Source: Methylococcaceae bacterium (GTDB lineage: Bacteria; Pseudomonadota; Gammaproteobacteria; Methylococcales; Methylococcaceae). From it: a DNA stretch of 6,484 nt. Shown piece by piece: positions 1 to 6,484 of the stretch (the stretch's first letter is position 1; the number at the start of each line of letters is the position of its first letter). The position numbers were made by a program, and so were the translations under genes. Where the stretch lies: the NCBI GenBank assembly GCA_012026715.1, contig VEPB01000414.1, positions 1 to 6,484 on the forward strand, in the 5' to 3' direction. The notes under the pieces were generated by a model. The model ran no database searches. It was not told the origin of the DNA and saw nothing but the letters and a program-made list of their open reading frames with translations.

Positions 1-19
1 CTTGCTTCGTCACCACCAT
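1..19 (-). CDS. possible 5' end of a divergent gene, cut by the left edge
   Basis: Reading the minus strand, an ATG at 19-17 opens a frame (M V V T K Q) that runs off the left edge after six codons. Directly upstream on that strand lies a strong purine-rich stretch, AAGGGGGAG (28-20). It abuts the ATG, so the better-spaced start would be the second in-frame GTG (13-11), about six bases further on. If real, this gene would be transcribed away from the c-di-GMP operon and would share the 20-360 region as a divergent promoter region. Six codons give no clue to the product. The call rests only on the ribosome-binding-site-like sequence and could be chance. Confidence 0.2.
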
Positions 20-222
20 CTCCCCCTTATCAGGAATATGGCGATACTGTGACTCGCGCGCTATGCGCTGGGAACTATGCGGATAGCCGGACGCTTACAT
101 CTCGAGCAATCAACACAGGCACCTGATCCTTGCCGGCCCCGCGTGCATGAATCGCATGTCCGCGTTTGCGCACAGGGCGTTCCAGACGCGACGTCCGAAT
201 TGGAGTGCGATTTAGGGATACT

Positions 223-238
223 CCGCTAGAATCAGCGG
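223..238. repeat. short inverted repeat (operator or hairpin candidate)
   Basis: CCGCT and AGCGG form perfect 5-base arms around a 6-base centre, AGAATC. No T-run follows, so it is not a rho-independent terminator. A second imperfect pair, GGAGT (202-206) and ACTCC (220-224), overlaps its left arm. The TAGAAT at 227-232, which could act as a -10 box, sits inside the repeat, so a protein bound here could block transcription. Arms this short also occur by chance in GC-rich DNA. Confidence 0.25.
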
Positions 239-288
239 GTAAACTCGGTCGATTTTCTTATAGACACCGGCAAACGACGCGTTCCGGT

Positions 289-308
289 AACCGAAACCGA
301 CAAAACCG
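289..308. repeat. clustered AACCG repeats upstream of the operon
   Basis: The hexamer AACCGA occurs twice in direct tandem (289-294 and 295-300), and a third AACCG follows at 304-308. The left copy also forms a small palindrome, CGGT-A-ACCG (285-293). The cluster lies 53-72 bases before the first start codon, a usual place for an activator or repressor site. The repeats are visible directly; any regulatory role is inference. Confidence 0.3.
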
Positions 309-360
309 GGTTGGATGTATAAAGCGCTGATTTTGTTGATTTACCGTACCGATCGTTTCC

Positions 361-2460
361 ATGACTCTGCCAACTCCGACAGCCCTGGTCGCCGACGACG
401 ATGAGACGCTCCGGATCTTGCTTTGCCAAGCCCTGGCCAATTGGGGCTTCGACGTCATGGCCGCACGCGACGGTCGGGAAGCCCAGGAGCTCGCCGGCAA
501 GCGACTTCCCGATGTCATCTTCATGGACTTGATGATGCCGGTCCTGGACGGCTATCAGGCCAGCCGGGCGATTCGCCAGCTGTCGGACGGCCTCGACATC
601 CCCATCATCGTGGTCACCGGGCACGAGGACCTGGAATCCATCGAAACTGCCTACGAAGCCGGCGTCACCGACTTCATCACCAAACCCATCAATTGGGCAT
701 TGCTCAAGCATCGCTTGCAGTTCGTGCTGCGCGCCAGCCGCGTGAGGCGGGAACTGCGCGCCAGCGAACAGCGTTATGCGCTGGCGGCCCAAGGAGCCAA
801 CGACGGTTTGTGGGATTGGGACCTGGTCCACAGCAACATGCACTACTCGCTCCGCTGGAAGCAGATGCTGGGGCTCGAGAATCAAGCGGTCAGCGAAGAC
901 CCCTCGGAGTGGTTCCGGCGAGTCCACCCCGACGACCTGCCCCGGTTGCAGAACGAACTCGAAATTCATCTGTCCGGACAATCCGGCCACTTCGAGAATG
1001 AACACCGGATGATCGCCACCGACGGGAGCTATCACTGGATGTTGTGCCGCGGCCTGGCTGTCAGGGATGACTGCGGCCAACCGGTTCGCATGGCCGGCTC
1101 CAACAGCGACATTACCCGCCGCAAGGCCGCGGAAGCCCAGTTGGCCCACGATGCCTCCCACGACGCCTTGACCGGTTTGCCCAATCGGATGCTGTTCACC
1201 GACCGCCTGCAGCATGCCATCGGCATGGCCCAGCGGCGGCCCGACTATGCCTTCGCCGTGCTATTCATGGACATCGACCGATTCAAGGTGATCAACGACA
1301 GCCTGGGCCACCGCATCGGCGACCAGGTCATACTGGTCGTGGCGGCGCGCATCAGTGCCTGCACCCGGGACAACGCCACCCTCGCCCGGCTGGGTGGCGA
1401 CGAGTTCACCCTGCTGATCCACGACATCGGCGGCCCAGAACTGGTCACCGAGCTGATCGACCGGATCCAAAACGCTGTCGCTGAACCGCTACGGGTTGAC
1501 AGCCACGATCTCCGGCCCAGCCTCAGCATTGGGGTGGCCTTCAGTTCTGACAACTACCAGAGCGCCGACGAAATGCTGCGGGACTCCGATACCGCCATGT
1601 ATCGCGCCAAGAAGATGGGCAAGGGCCACTTCGCGTTCTTTGACGGCGAAATGCACATGCAGGCCCTCAACACCCTGCTGATCGAAGCCGAACTCCGCAC
1701 CGGCCTGGCCACCGGCCAATTCATTCTGCGATACCAGCCCATCGTCTGCATGGGCTCCCTGCGTACCGTCGGGGTGGAAGCCCTGCTACGCTGGCAGCAC
1801 CCGCAGCGTGGCGAACTGGTGCCGGCCGATTTCCTGTCCTCGGCGGAGGATTCCGGGCTGATCGTACCACTCGGCCGCTGGGTGCTGCGGGAGGCCTGCC
1901 GCCAGATGAAGGCCTGGGAACAGGCCGTCGAACTGGCCGACGACTGGTTCGTGAGCATCAACTGCTCTTCGCGGGAATTCGCCCAGCCCTCGTTTGTCAG
2001 CGACCTGGAAAAGTCCTTGGCCGAATCGCGACTGTCGGCGGCCCGTCTACGGATCGAAATTACCGAACAAGTCATCGCCGCCAACCGGCGGCTAGCCGAG
2101 GCAAAACTCCGGGAAATCCGCGGCCTTGGCATACGGATCGGCATCGATGACTTCGGCTCGGCGAGCTCGACCCTGAACGGATTGGAAAACCTGCCCATCG
2201 ACTACCTGAAGATCGACCGCTCCTTTCTCCATGCGCCCGACCGCGCCCATGACCGGTTCGAACTGATGAAGGCCGTGGTGGACCTGGTCCACAAACTGGA
2301 AATGTCGGTCGTCGGGGAGGGCAATGAAACCGGTGACGAAGTCGCCCGATTGAAGCGCCTGTCGTGCGAATTCGGCCAGGGCAATTATTTCCTCGAAGCG
2401 GTCAGGGCGGAGGAGGTGATCCCCCTCATCCTTCACGGCTCCGGCTGGACAGGGGATTGA
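361..2460 (+). CDS. response regulator with REC-PAS-GGDEF-EAL domains, probable diguanylate cyclase
   Basis: A 699-residue cytoplasmic protein that should control c-di-GMP in response to phosphorylation. The receiver (about 6-125) has the acidic pocket D12-D14, phosphoacceptor D56, T86 and K108. The PAS domain with its PAC end (about 133-258) is followed by the linker ITRRKAAEAQL. The GGDEF domain (about 262-428) has LTGLPNR, metal ligands D304 and the intact GGDEF at 345-349, so it should make c-di-GMP from two GTP. The inhibitory I-site reads RDNA (336-339) instead of RxxD. The EAL domain (about 436-692) keeps E473, R477, N534, E566, D596, D597, K617, E653 and Q673. Its loop 6 reads DDFGSASST rather than DDFGTGYSS, EGVE is EGNE, and the usual QGY is QGN, so hydrolysis may be weak or regulated. 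The ATG at 361 is the only plausible start: an in-frame TGA lies at 337 and the receiver begins at once. No clear ribosome-binding site precedes it. Domain identity is firm; net activity is inferred. Confidence 0.95.
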   Translation: MTLPTPTALVADDDETLRILLCQALANWGFDVMAARDGREAQELAGKRLPDVIFMDLMMPVLDGYQASRAIRQLSDGLDIPIIVVTGHEDLESIETAYEAGVTDFITKPINWALLKHRLQFVLRASRVRRELRASEQRYALAAQGANDGLWDWDLVHSNMHYSLRWKQMLGLENQAVSEDPSEWFRRVHPDDLPRLQNELEIHLSGQSGHFENEHRMIATDGSYHWMLCRGLAVRDDCGQPVRMAGSNSDITRRKAAEAQLAHDASHDALTGLPNRMLFTDRLQHAIGMAQRRPDYAFAVLFMDIDRFKVINDSLGHRIGDQVILVVAARISACTRDNATLARLGGDEFTLLIHDIGGPELVTELIDRIQNAVAEPLRVDSHDLRPSLSIGVAFSSDNYQSADEMLRDSDTAMYRAKKMGKGHFAFFDGEMHMQALNTLLIEAELRTGLATGQFILRYQPIVCMGSLRTVGVEALLRWQHPQRGELVPADFLSSAEDSGLIVPLGRWVLREACRQMKAWEQAVELADDWFVSINCSSREFAQPSFVSDLEKSLAESRLSAARLRIEITEQVIAANRRLAEAKLREIRGLGIRIGIDDFGSASSTLNGLENLPIDYLKIDRSFLHAPDRAHDRFELMKAVVDLVHKLEMSVVGEGNETGDEVARLKRLSCEFGQGNYFLEAVRAEEVIPLILHGSGWTGD
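2451..2456 (+). promoter_or_regulatory. ribosome binding site of the second c-di-GMP gene
   Basis: AGGGGA lies 8 bases before the ATG at 2465 and inside the last codons of the preceding gene. It supports ATG 2465 over the in-frame ATG at 2492 (residue 10), which has no such sequence. The overlap with the upstream stop region fits translational coupling. The first gene lacks a comparable site, so the two proteins may be made at different rates. Confidence 0.6.
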
Positions 2461-2464
2461 CGCC

Positions 2465-4654
2465 ATGGCTTACGACCGGCAAGACGCCCTGATGGGCGAG
2501 TCGTCGCCCGCAGCCGCGGACGGGGGCGGGCCAGCCGCCGCCGAGGGGCAACCGACGATCGCCCTGGTGGTCGACGACGAAACCACGACCCGAATACTGG
2601 CCCGCTCGGTGCTCGAAAACATGGGCTACCAGGTATTCGAGGCGGAAGACGGCGAACAGGCGCTGGCCTGCTTCCAGCGAACCCAGCCGCAACTGGTGGT
2701 CATGGACGTGCTGATGCCGCGGATGGACGGATTCGCCTGCTGTACTGCCCTGCGTGCGCTACCGGCTGGCGCGGATGTACCGGTCGTGCTGATCACCGGA
2801 ATCGATGACAGCAATTCCATCGAGCAGGCCTACCGCGCCGGAGCCACCGACTTCGTGCACAAGCCCATCAACTGGATCCTGTTCCGCCACCGGATCAATT
2901 TCGTCGCCCGCGCCAGCCAGGCCTTCCTCGACCTCAAACGCAGCCAGGCCCGCTTGCTGCAGGCACAAAAACTCGCCAAGCTGGGCTATTGGGAGTGGAA
3001 CCTGCGGCGTAACACCGTCGAGATGTCCTACGACCTGACGGCGCTGCTGGGACTACCGCCCCAACCTGGGACGCTTTCGGAAACCCAGCTCTGGGACTGC
3101 GTGCCGGAGCCCGTCAGGGAAAGACTCGCACGGGAGTTGCGGGAGGCGATCCGTGAACAGCGCAGCTACAGCCTCGACTTCCGGGTGCCGGCGCTTGGAG
3201 GCGAACGGATCGTCCACGCCGAAGGCGAGATCATCGCCAATGCCGAAGGGCTCGCCGTGCTGATGCGAGGCATCATGCAGGATGTCACCGAACAGGTACG
3301 CGCCCAGGAGGAAATCAATCGGCTGGCCCATTACGACCCGCTCACCGGACTGCCCAACCGCACCCTGTTCATCGAGCAGTTGCGGCTCGCCCTGAGCCGC
3401 GCCAAACGCCAGCGATCGGCCATTGGCGTTCTCAGCGTAGGTCTCCGGCGGATCGAACAGATGCGGGAAGCCATGGGAACGGTGTTTGCCGATCTGGCAA
3501 TTCACGAACTGGCGCAGCGCCTCCAGGATTCTCTGCCGAACCCCGATCAGACAGATCACTCCCATATCGAGGTCGCTCGCTTCGGCACCCACGAATTCGT
3601 GCTTTTCGCCGATCATCCCGACAGCAGCATCGGCGAACTGCCCCGACTGGCGCAACGCATCATCGACCGCCTGGCGGCGCCGTTCCACATCGGCACCCAA
3701 CCCGTGCAAGTCGGCTGCTCCATCGGCATCGCTTGCGCCCCGGACGATGGCAAAGACCCGGAAACCCTGCTCAAGCATGCCCATGCGGCCATGAACGTGG
3801 CGCGCCGCAAGGGGGAACTGGTTTACGAATACCACACGCGGGAAATCCAGCGCAGCGTGATGGAACGCTTTCAGCTGGAAGGACAGCTGCTCGTGGCGCT
3901 GCGGGAACGACAGCTGGAGGTGCACTTTCAACCGCAAATGGCCTTGGCGAATCGGGCCATCGTCGGATTCGAGGCGCTGGCACGCTGGCGCCATCCGGTG
4001 TTGGGGATGATACCCCCCGACCGTTTCATACCCATTGCGGAGGACTCCGGCGCCATCGGCCAACTGGGCGAGCACGTGCTGCGCAATGCCCTGGAACAGC
4101 ACCGCCAATGGCCGGTCACCAAACTCGGCCAGCCCGCCCTGCTGTCGGTCAATCTGTCCGCCCGTCAGCTGTGGGGCAAAGACTTCATGACCGTCATCCA
4201 CCGGGTCCTCGACCAGACCGGCTTTGACCCGGCCACCTTGGTACTGGAACTGACCGAAAGCGTGCTGATGAAGGACTCCGATGACATGATCCGGATCCTT
4301 AAACGACTCAAGGACATGGGAATCAAGCTATCCATCGACGATTTCGGCACCGGGTTTTCGTCCATGAGCTATTTCAAACATCTACCCATCGACGAACTGA
4401 AGATCGACCGGGGCTTCATCAGAGACCTGCCGCGGCGGGGCCAGGATCTGGCCATCGTCCGCTCGGTCATTGCCCTTGCCCACAATCTCGGCCTCAAAAT
4501 CGTCGCAGAAGGCGTGGAGACGGCCGAGCAACTACGCATCCTGGAACAGGAAGGCTGCGACTGGGTGCAGGGTTTCCTCATCGGACGCCCCGCCGACAGT
4601 CCTGCCGCAATCCGCTTTCTGGGACAGGCAATTCCGTCGGCCCCAACCCCGTAG
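2465..4654 (+). CDS. response regulator with REC-PAS-degenerate GGDEF-EAL domains, probable c-di-GMP phosphodiesterase
   Basis: A 729-residue cytoplasmic protein. Residues 1-30 are an Ala/Gly/Pro-rich, probably disordered extension. The receiver (about 31-150) has D37, D38, phosphoacceptor D81, T111 and K133, and ends in the same KPINW tail as the preceding protein. A PAS-like domain (about 160-282) ends in MQDVTEQ. The GGDEF domain (about 283-455) keeps the LTGLPNR opening, but the signature is GTHEF (374-378) and the metal-binding DxD region reads VGLRRIEQ (325-332). It should not make c-di-GMP and may act as a GTP-binding or dimerising module. The EAL domain (about 466-722) is complete: E503, R507, N563, E595, E598, D625 and D626 in DDFGTGFSS, K646, E682 and E685 in AEGVET, and Q702. 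It should hydrolyse c-di-GMP to pGpG. The gene starts 4 bases after the previous stop, so they are very likely co-transcribed. It is an evident paralogue of the preceding gene. Phosphorylation control is inferred; the kinase is not in the window. Confidence 0.95.
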   Translation: MAYDRQDALMGESSPAAADGGGPAAAEGQPTIALVVDDETTTRILARSVLENMGYQVFEAEDGEQALACFQRTQPQLVVMDVLMPRMDGFACCTALRALPAGADVPVVLITGIDDSNSIEQAYRAGATDFVHKPINWILFRHRINFVARASQAFLDLKRSQARLLQAQKLAKLGYWEWNLRRNTVEMSYDLTALLGLPPQPGTLSETQLWDCVPEPVRERLARELREAIREQRSYSLDFRVPALGGERIVHAEGEIIANAEGLAVLMRGIMQDVTEQVRAQEEINRLAHYDPLTGLPNRTLFIEQLRLALSRAKRQRSAIGVLSVGLRRIEQMREAMGTVFADLAIHELAQRLQDSLPNPDQTDHSHIEVARFGTHEFVLFADHPDSSIGELPRLAQRIIDRLAAPFHIGTQPVQVGCSIGIACAPDDGKDPETLLKHAHAAMNVARRKGELVYEYHTREIQRSVMERFQLEGQLLVALRERQLEVHFQPQMALANRAIVGFEALARWRHPVLGMIPPDRFIPIAEDSGAIGQLGEHVLRNALEQHRQWPVTKLGQPALLSVNLSARQLWGKDFMTVIHRVLDQTGFDPATLVLELTESVLMKDSDDMIRILKRLKDMGIKLSIDDFGTGFSSMSYFKHLPIDELKIDRGFIRDLPRRGQDLAIVRSVIALAHNLGLKIVAEGVETAEQLRILEQEGCDWVQGFLIGRPADSPAAIRFLGQAIPSAPTP

Positions 4655-4660
4655 GTCGCC

Positions 4661-6484
4661 GTGCCATCCTCCCCCATTCCCCGGGGTGCTCGCCGCTCGC
4701 TTGGCCGGACTGCCGCCACCTTGCTGGCCGCGACATCCCTCGCATCCGCTTCGGATACTCCCGACATCACCCAGATGGAGATCGAACAGCTGATGCAGAT
4801 GACCGTGACCAGCGTGAGCAAGAAGTCGCAGAAGCTCTCCGATACCGCGGCCGCCGTCTATGTCATCACCCAGGAGGAGATTCGCCGCAGCGGCGTCACC
4901 AGCATCCCGGAAGCCCTCCGCCTGGCGCCCGGAATCCAGGTGGCGCGGATCGACGCCAACAAATGGGCGATCACCGCGCGTGGCTTCAATGGCCACTTCG
5001 CCAACAAACTGCTGGTGCTGATGGATGGGCGCAGCGTCTACACGCCGACCTTCGGCGGCGTATACTGGGAAAGCCAGAACACTGTGCTCGACGACATCGA
5101 CCGGATCGAGGTGATCCGGGGGCCTGGCGCCAGCGTATGGGGCGCCAACGCGGTGAACGGCGTCATCAACATCATCACCAAATCGTCCGACAAAACCCGC
5201 GGTGGCCAGATCAACATCGGCGGCGGCAGCGAGGAACGCGTGTTCGGAAGCGTCCGCTACGGTTTCGACCTCGGCGCCGAAACCCATGGCCGCGTTTACT
5301 TCAAAGGCCTGGACCGCGACCGCTACCGCGTGCGGGATCCGGCCACTCCGGCGGCCTCCGACGCCTGGGACATGCAGCGGGGCGGATTTCGCCTGGACCG
5401 CGACAGCAAATCCGGCGACATCCTGACGCTGCAGGGCGATGCCTACACCGGCACCATCAACCAAGTCACCCTGCTGAGCAGTCCGCCGGCACCCCATAAT
5501 TTGTACGACATCGCCCACATTTCCGGATGGAACCTCCTGGGTCGCTGGAAAAAAGCGCTGGCGCTGGATTCTGACTTCACCCTACAGTTCTACTACGACC
5601 ACGCCCAGCGGAACGAGGGACATCTGAGCCAGCTGGACAACACCCTGGATCTGGATTTCCAGCACCACTTCGCCTACGGGGAACGCCAGGATATCGTCTG
5701 GGGACTCGGCTACCGCTACATCGGCGATCAGCTGAGCACCAATCAGCACTTTCAATGGCGGCTCGACAGCCGCAACCTGCAACTTTTCAGCGGCTTCCTG
5801 CAAGATGAATTCACCCTGCTGCCCAACGCCCTCAAGCTGACCGTCGGCAGCAAACTGGAACACAACGACTTCACCGGCTGGGTGGTGCAACCGTCCGCCC
5901 GTCTGTCGTGGACCCCTGCCAACGGCCACGCGCTGTGGGGCGCGGTTTCACGGGCGGTCCGTACCCCCAACCGGATCGAACAGGACAGCCGCTTCTTCGG
6001 CCTGACGCCCCTCGCGCCCTTCGCCGGCGGAAACCCGACTCCATTTCCGGTGTTTTTTACGGCCCGCGGCCGCACCGAGTTCCAGGCCGAAGACCTGGTG
6101 TCCTTCGAAATCGGCCATCGGTTCATGCCGACTTCCTCGTTCTCTCTGGATACAGCGCTGTTCTACAACGTTTACAACCGGCTCCGCAGCTTCCGCGGCG
6201 GCGCTCCGGCACTCAACGGTCACGGCTACGTGGACCAGCCTGTCTACTTCTACAACGACATGCGAGGCAACACCTACGGTGCCGAAATCGCCGCCAAGTG
6301 GGCGCCTCTGACCTGGTGGACCCTGGAAGGACAGTACACCTACCTGGGCATGGACCTGCGCTCGCGGGCCGACCGATTCGAAAACTCCTCGGCCACCGAA
6401 GCCGCCGATCCGGCACAGCAATGGTCGCTGCGCTCCGGGTTCGACCTGCCCCTCAACCTGGAACTGGATTTCCGCCTGCGTTAC
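4661..6484 (+). CDS. TonB-dependent outer-membrane receptor, 3' end outside the window
   Basis: 608 codons are present and the frame is open at the right edge. It should be an outer-membrane beta-barrel that imports a ligand using TonB-ExbBD energy; the substrate cannot be told. The start is GTG 4661, with a weak TAGGT before it. The preceding gene's TAG (4652-4654) is in the same frame, which rules out anything further upstream. A later start would remove the signal peptide: Arg-rich residues 8-16, hydrophobic 17-28, likely cleavage after A28-S29-A30. A TonB-box-like MTVTSVS (47-53) leads into the plug (about 54-175), with VITQEEIRRSG, IPEALRLAPGIQV, ARGFNG, VLMDGRSVY, IEVIRGPGASVWGANAVNGVINIITK. 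The barrel follows from about 180, rich in alternating aromatic strands. Such receptors usually have 650-750 residues, so the last strands are missing. There is no N-terminal STN domain, so FecA-type sigma signalling is unlikely. It follows the phosphodiesterase gene after 6 bases and is probably in the same operon. Confidence 0.93.
   Translation, partial: MPSSPIPRGARRSLGRTAATLLAATSLASASDTPDITQMEIEQLMQMTVTSVSKKSQKLSDTAAAVYVITQEEIRRSGVTSIPEALRLAPGIQVARIDANKWAITARGFNGHFANKLLVLMDGRSVYTPTFGGVYWESQNTVLDDIDRIEVIRGPGASVWGANAVNGVINIITKSSDKTRGGQINIGGGSEERVFGSVRYGFDLGAETHGRVYFKGLDRDRYRVRDPATPAASDAWDMQRGGFRLDRDSKSGDILTLQGDAYTGTINQVTLLSSPPAPHNLYDIAHISGWNLLGRWKKALALDSDFTLQFYYDHAQRNEGHLSQLDNTLDLDFQHHFAYGERQDIVWGLGYRYIGDQLSTNQHFQWRLDSRNLQLFSGFLQDEFTLLPNALKLTVGSKLEHNDFTGWVVQPSARLSWTPANGHALWGAVSRAVRTPNRIEQDSRFFGLTPLAPFAGGNPTPFPVFFTARGRTEFQAEDLVSFEIGHRFMPTSSFSLDTALFYNVYNRLRSFRGGAPALNGHGYVDQPVYFYNDMRGNTYGAEIAAKWAPLTWWTLEGQYTYLGMDLRSRADRFENSSATEAADPAQQWSLRSGFDLPLNLELDFRLRY

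Larger units (their letters stand above)
20..360. other. non-coding upstream region of the c-di-GMP operon
   Basis: No convincing gene lies in this stretch. The frame of the downstream gene is closed by TGA codons at 328-330 and 337-339. The stretch appears less GC-rich near its right end than the genes. Candidate promoter elements are weak: a TATAAA at 318-323 and a TAGAAT at 227-232 resemble -10 boxes, but neither has a good -35 box at 16-18 bases. A CTATGCG heptamer occurs twice (61-67 and 75-81), and GCATG occurs twice around 133-146. No sigma-54 -24/-12 pair was recognised. The region presumably carries the operon promoter, and possibly one for a divergent gene at the left edge. Confidence 0.5.

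Noticed and set aside
223..238. Rho-independent terminator
   Set aside because: The stem is only 5 base pairs and no T-run follows on either strand.
232..1215. Long minus-strand open frame opposite the first REC-PAS gene
   Set aside because: It lies wholly antisense to clear REC and PAS domains, has no recognisable domain, and is the usual result of GC-rich codon bias.
3053..4201. 382-codon minus-strand open frame opposite the GGDEF-EAL part of the second gene
   Set aside because: The plus strand encodes well-conserved domains across the whole span. The antisense product is low in recognisable motifs and has no ribosome-binding site that I could support.
3733..4227. Plus-strand open frame inside the second gene in another frame
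   Set aside because: It overlaps the EAL coding frame, and its Arg/Gly/Pro/Ala-rich product is typical of an out-of-frame reading of GC-rich DNA.
4532..5518. 328-codon minus-strand open frame spanning the end of the phosphodiesterase and the receptor plug
   Set aside because: It crosses two well-supported genes and shows no family motif, so it is a mirror of the plug-coding sequence.
2465..6484. Readthrough fusion of the phosphodiesterase and the receptor across the amber codon
   Set aside because: The frames match, but the receptor has its own start and a signal peptide that would be internal and useless in a fusion.

Overview
This window comes from a GC-rich bacterium, most likely a gammaproteobacterium. 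The style of the response regulators and of the TonB-dependent receptor would fit a methanotroph of the Methylococcaceae type, but that placement is an impression from protein style and base composition, not a search result. No rRNA, tRNA, CRISPR array, insertion sequence or phage feature was seen.

Layout: positions 1-360 are mostly non-coding. They hold a possible start of a divergent gene at the extreme left edge, a short inverted repeat (223-238) and a cluster of AACCG motifs (289-308). The rest is one tightly packed plus-strand gene row. It has two multidomain c-di-GMP proteins (361-2460 and 2465-4654), each REC-PAS-GGDEF-EAL, then a TonB-dependent outer-membrane receptor (4661 onward) cut by the right edge. 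The gaps are 4 and 6 bases with no terminator between genes, so co-transcription is likely.

The two c-di-GMP proteins look like products of an old tandem duplication, since they share the same architecture and the same receiver tail (KPINW). Their catalytic halves have diverged in opposite directions. The first keeps a textbook GGDEF cyclase site, has lost the RxxD product-inhibition site, and has an altered EAL loop. The second has lost its cyclase site (GTHEF, no metal-binding aspartates) and keeps a complete EAL phosphodiesterase site. The simplest reading is a synthase-leaning and a hydrolase-leaning response regulator made from one transcript, each gated by phosphorylation and a PAS domain. 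No partner histidine kinase is visible here.

The receptor has a signal peptide, a TonB-box-like stretch and a canonical plug domain, but no N-terminal signalling domain. Its position suggests that uptake or sensing of an external ligand is coupled to c-di-GMP control. The linking partner (kinase or periplasmic regulator) would have to lie outside the window, probably to the right.
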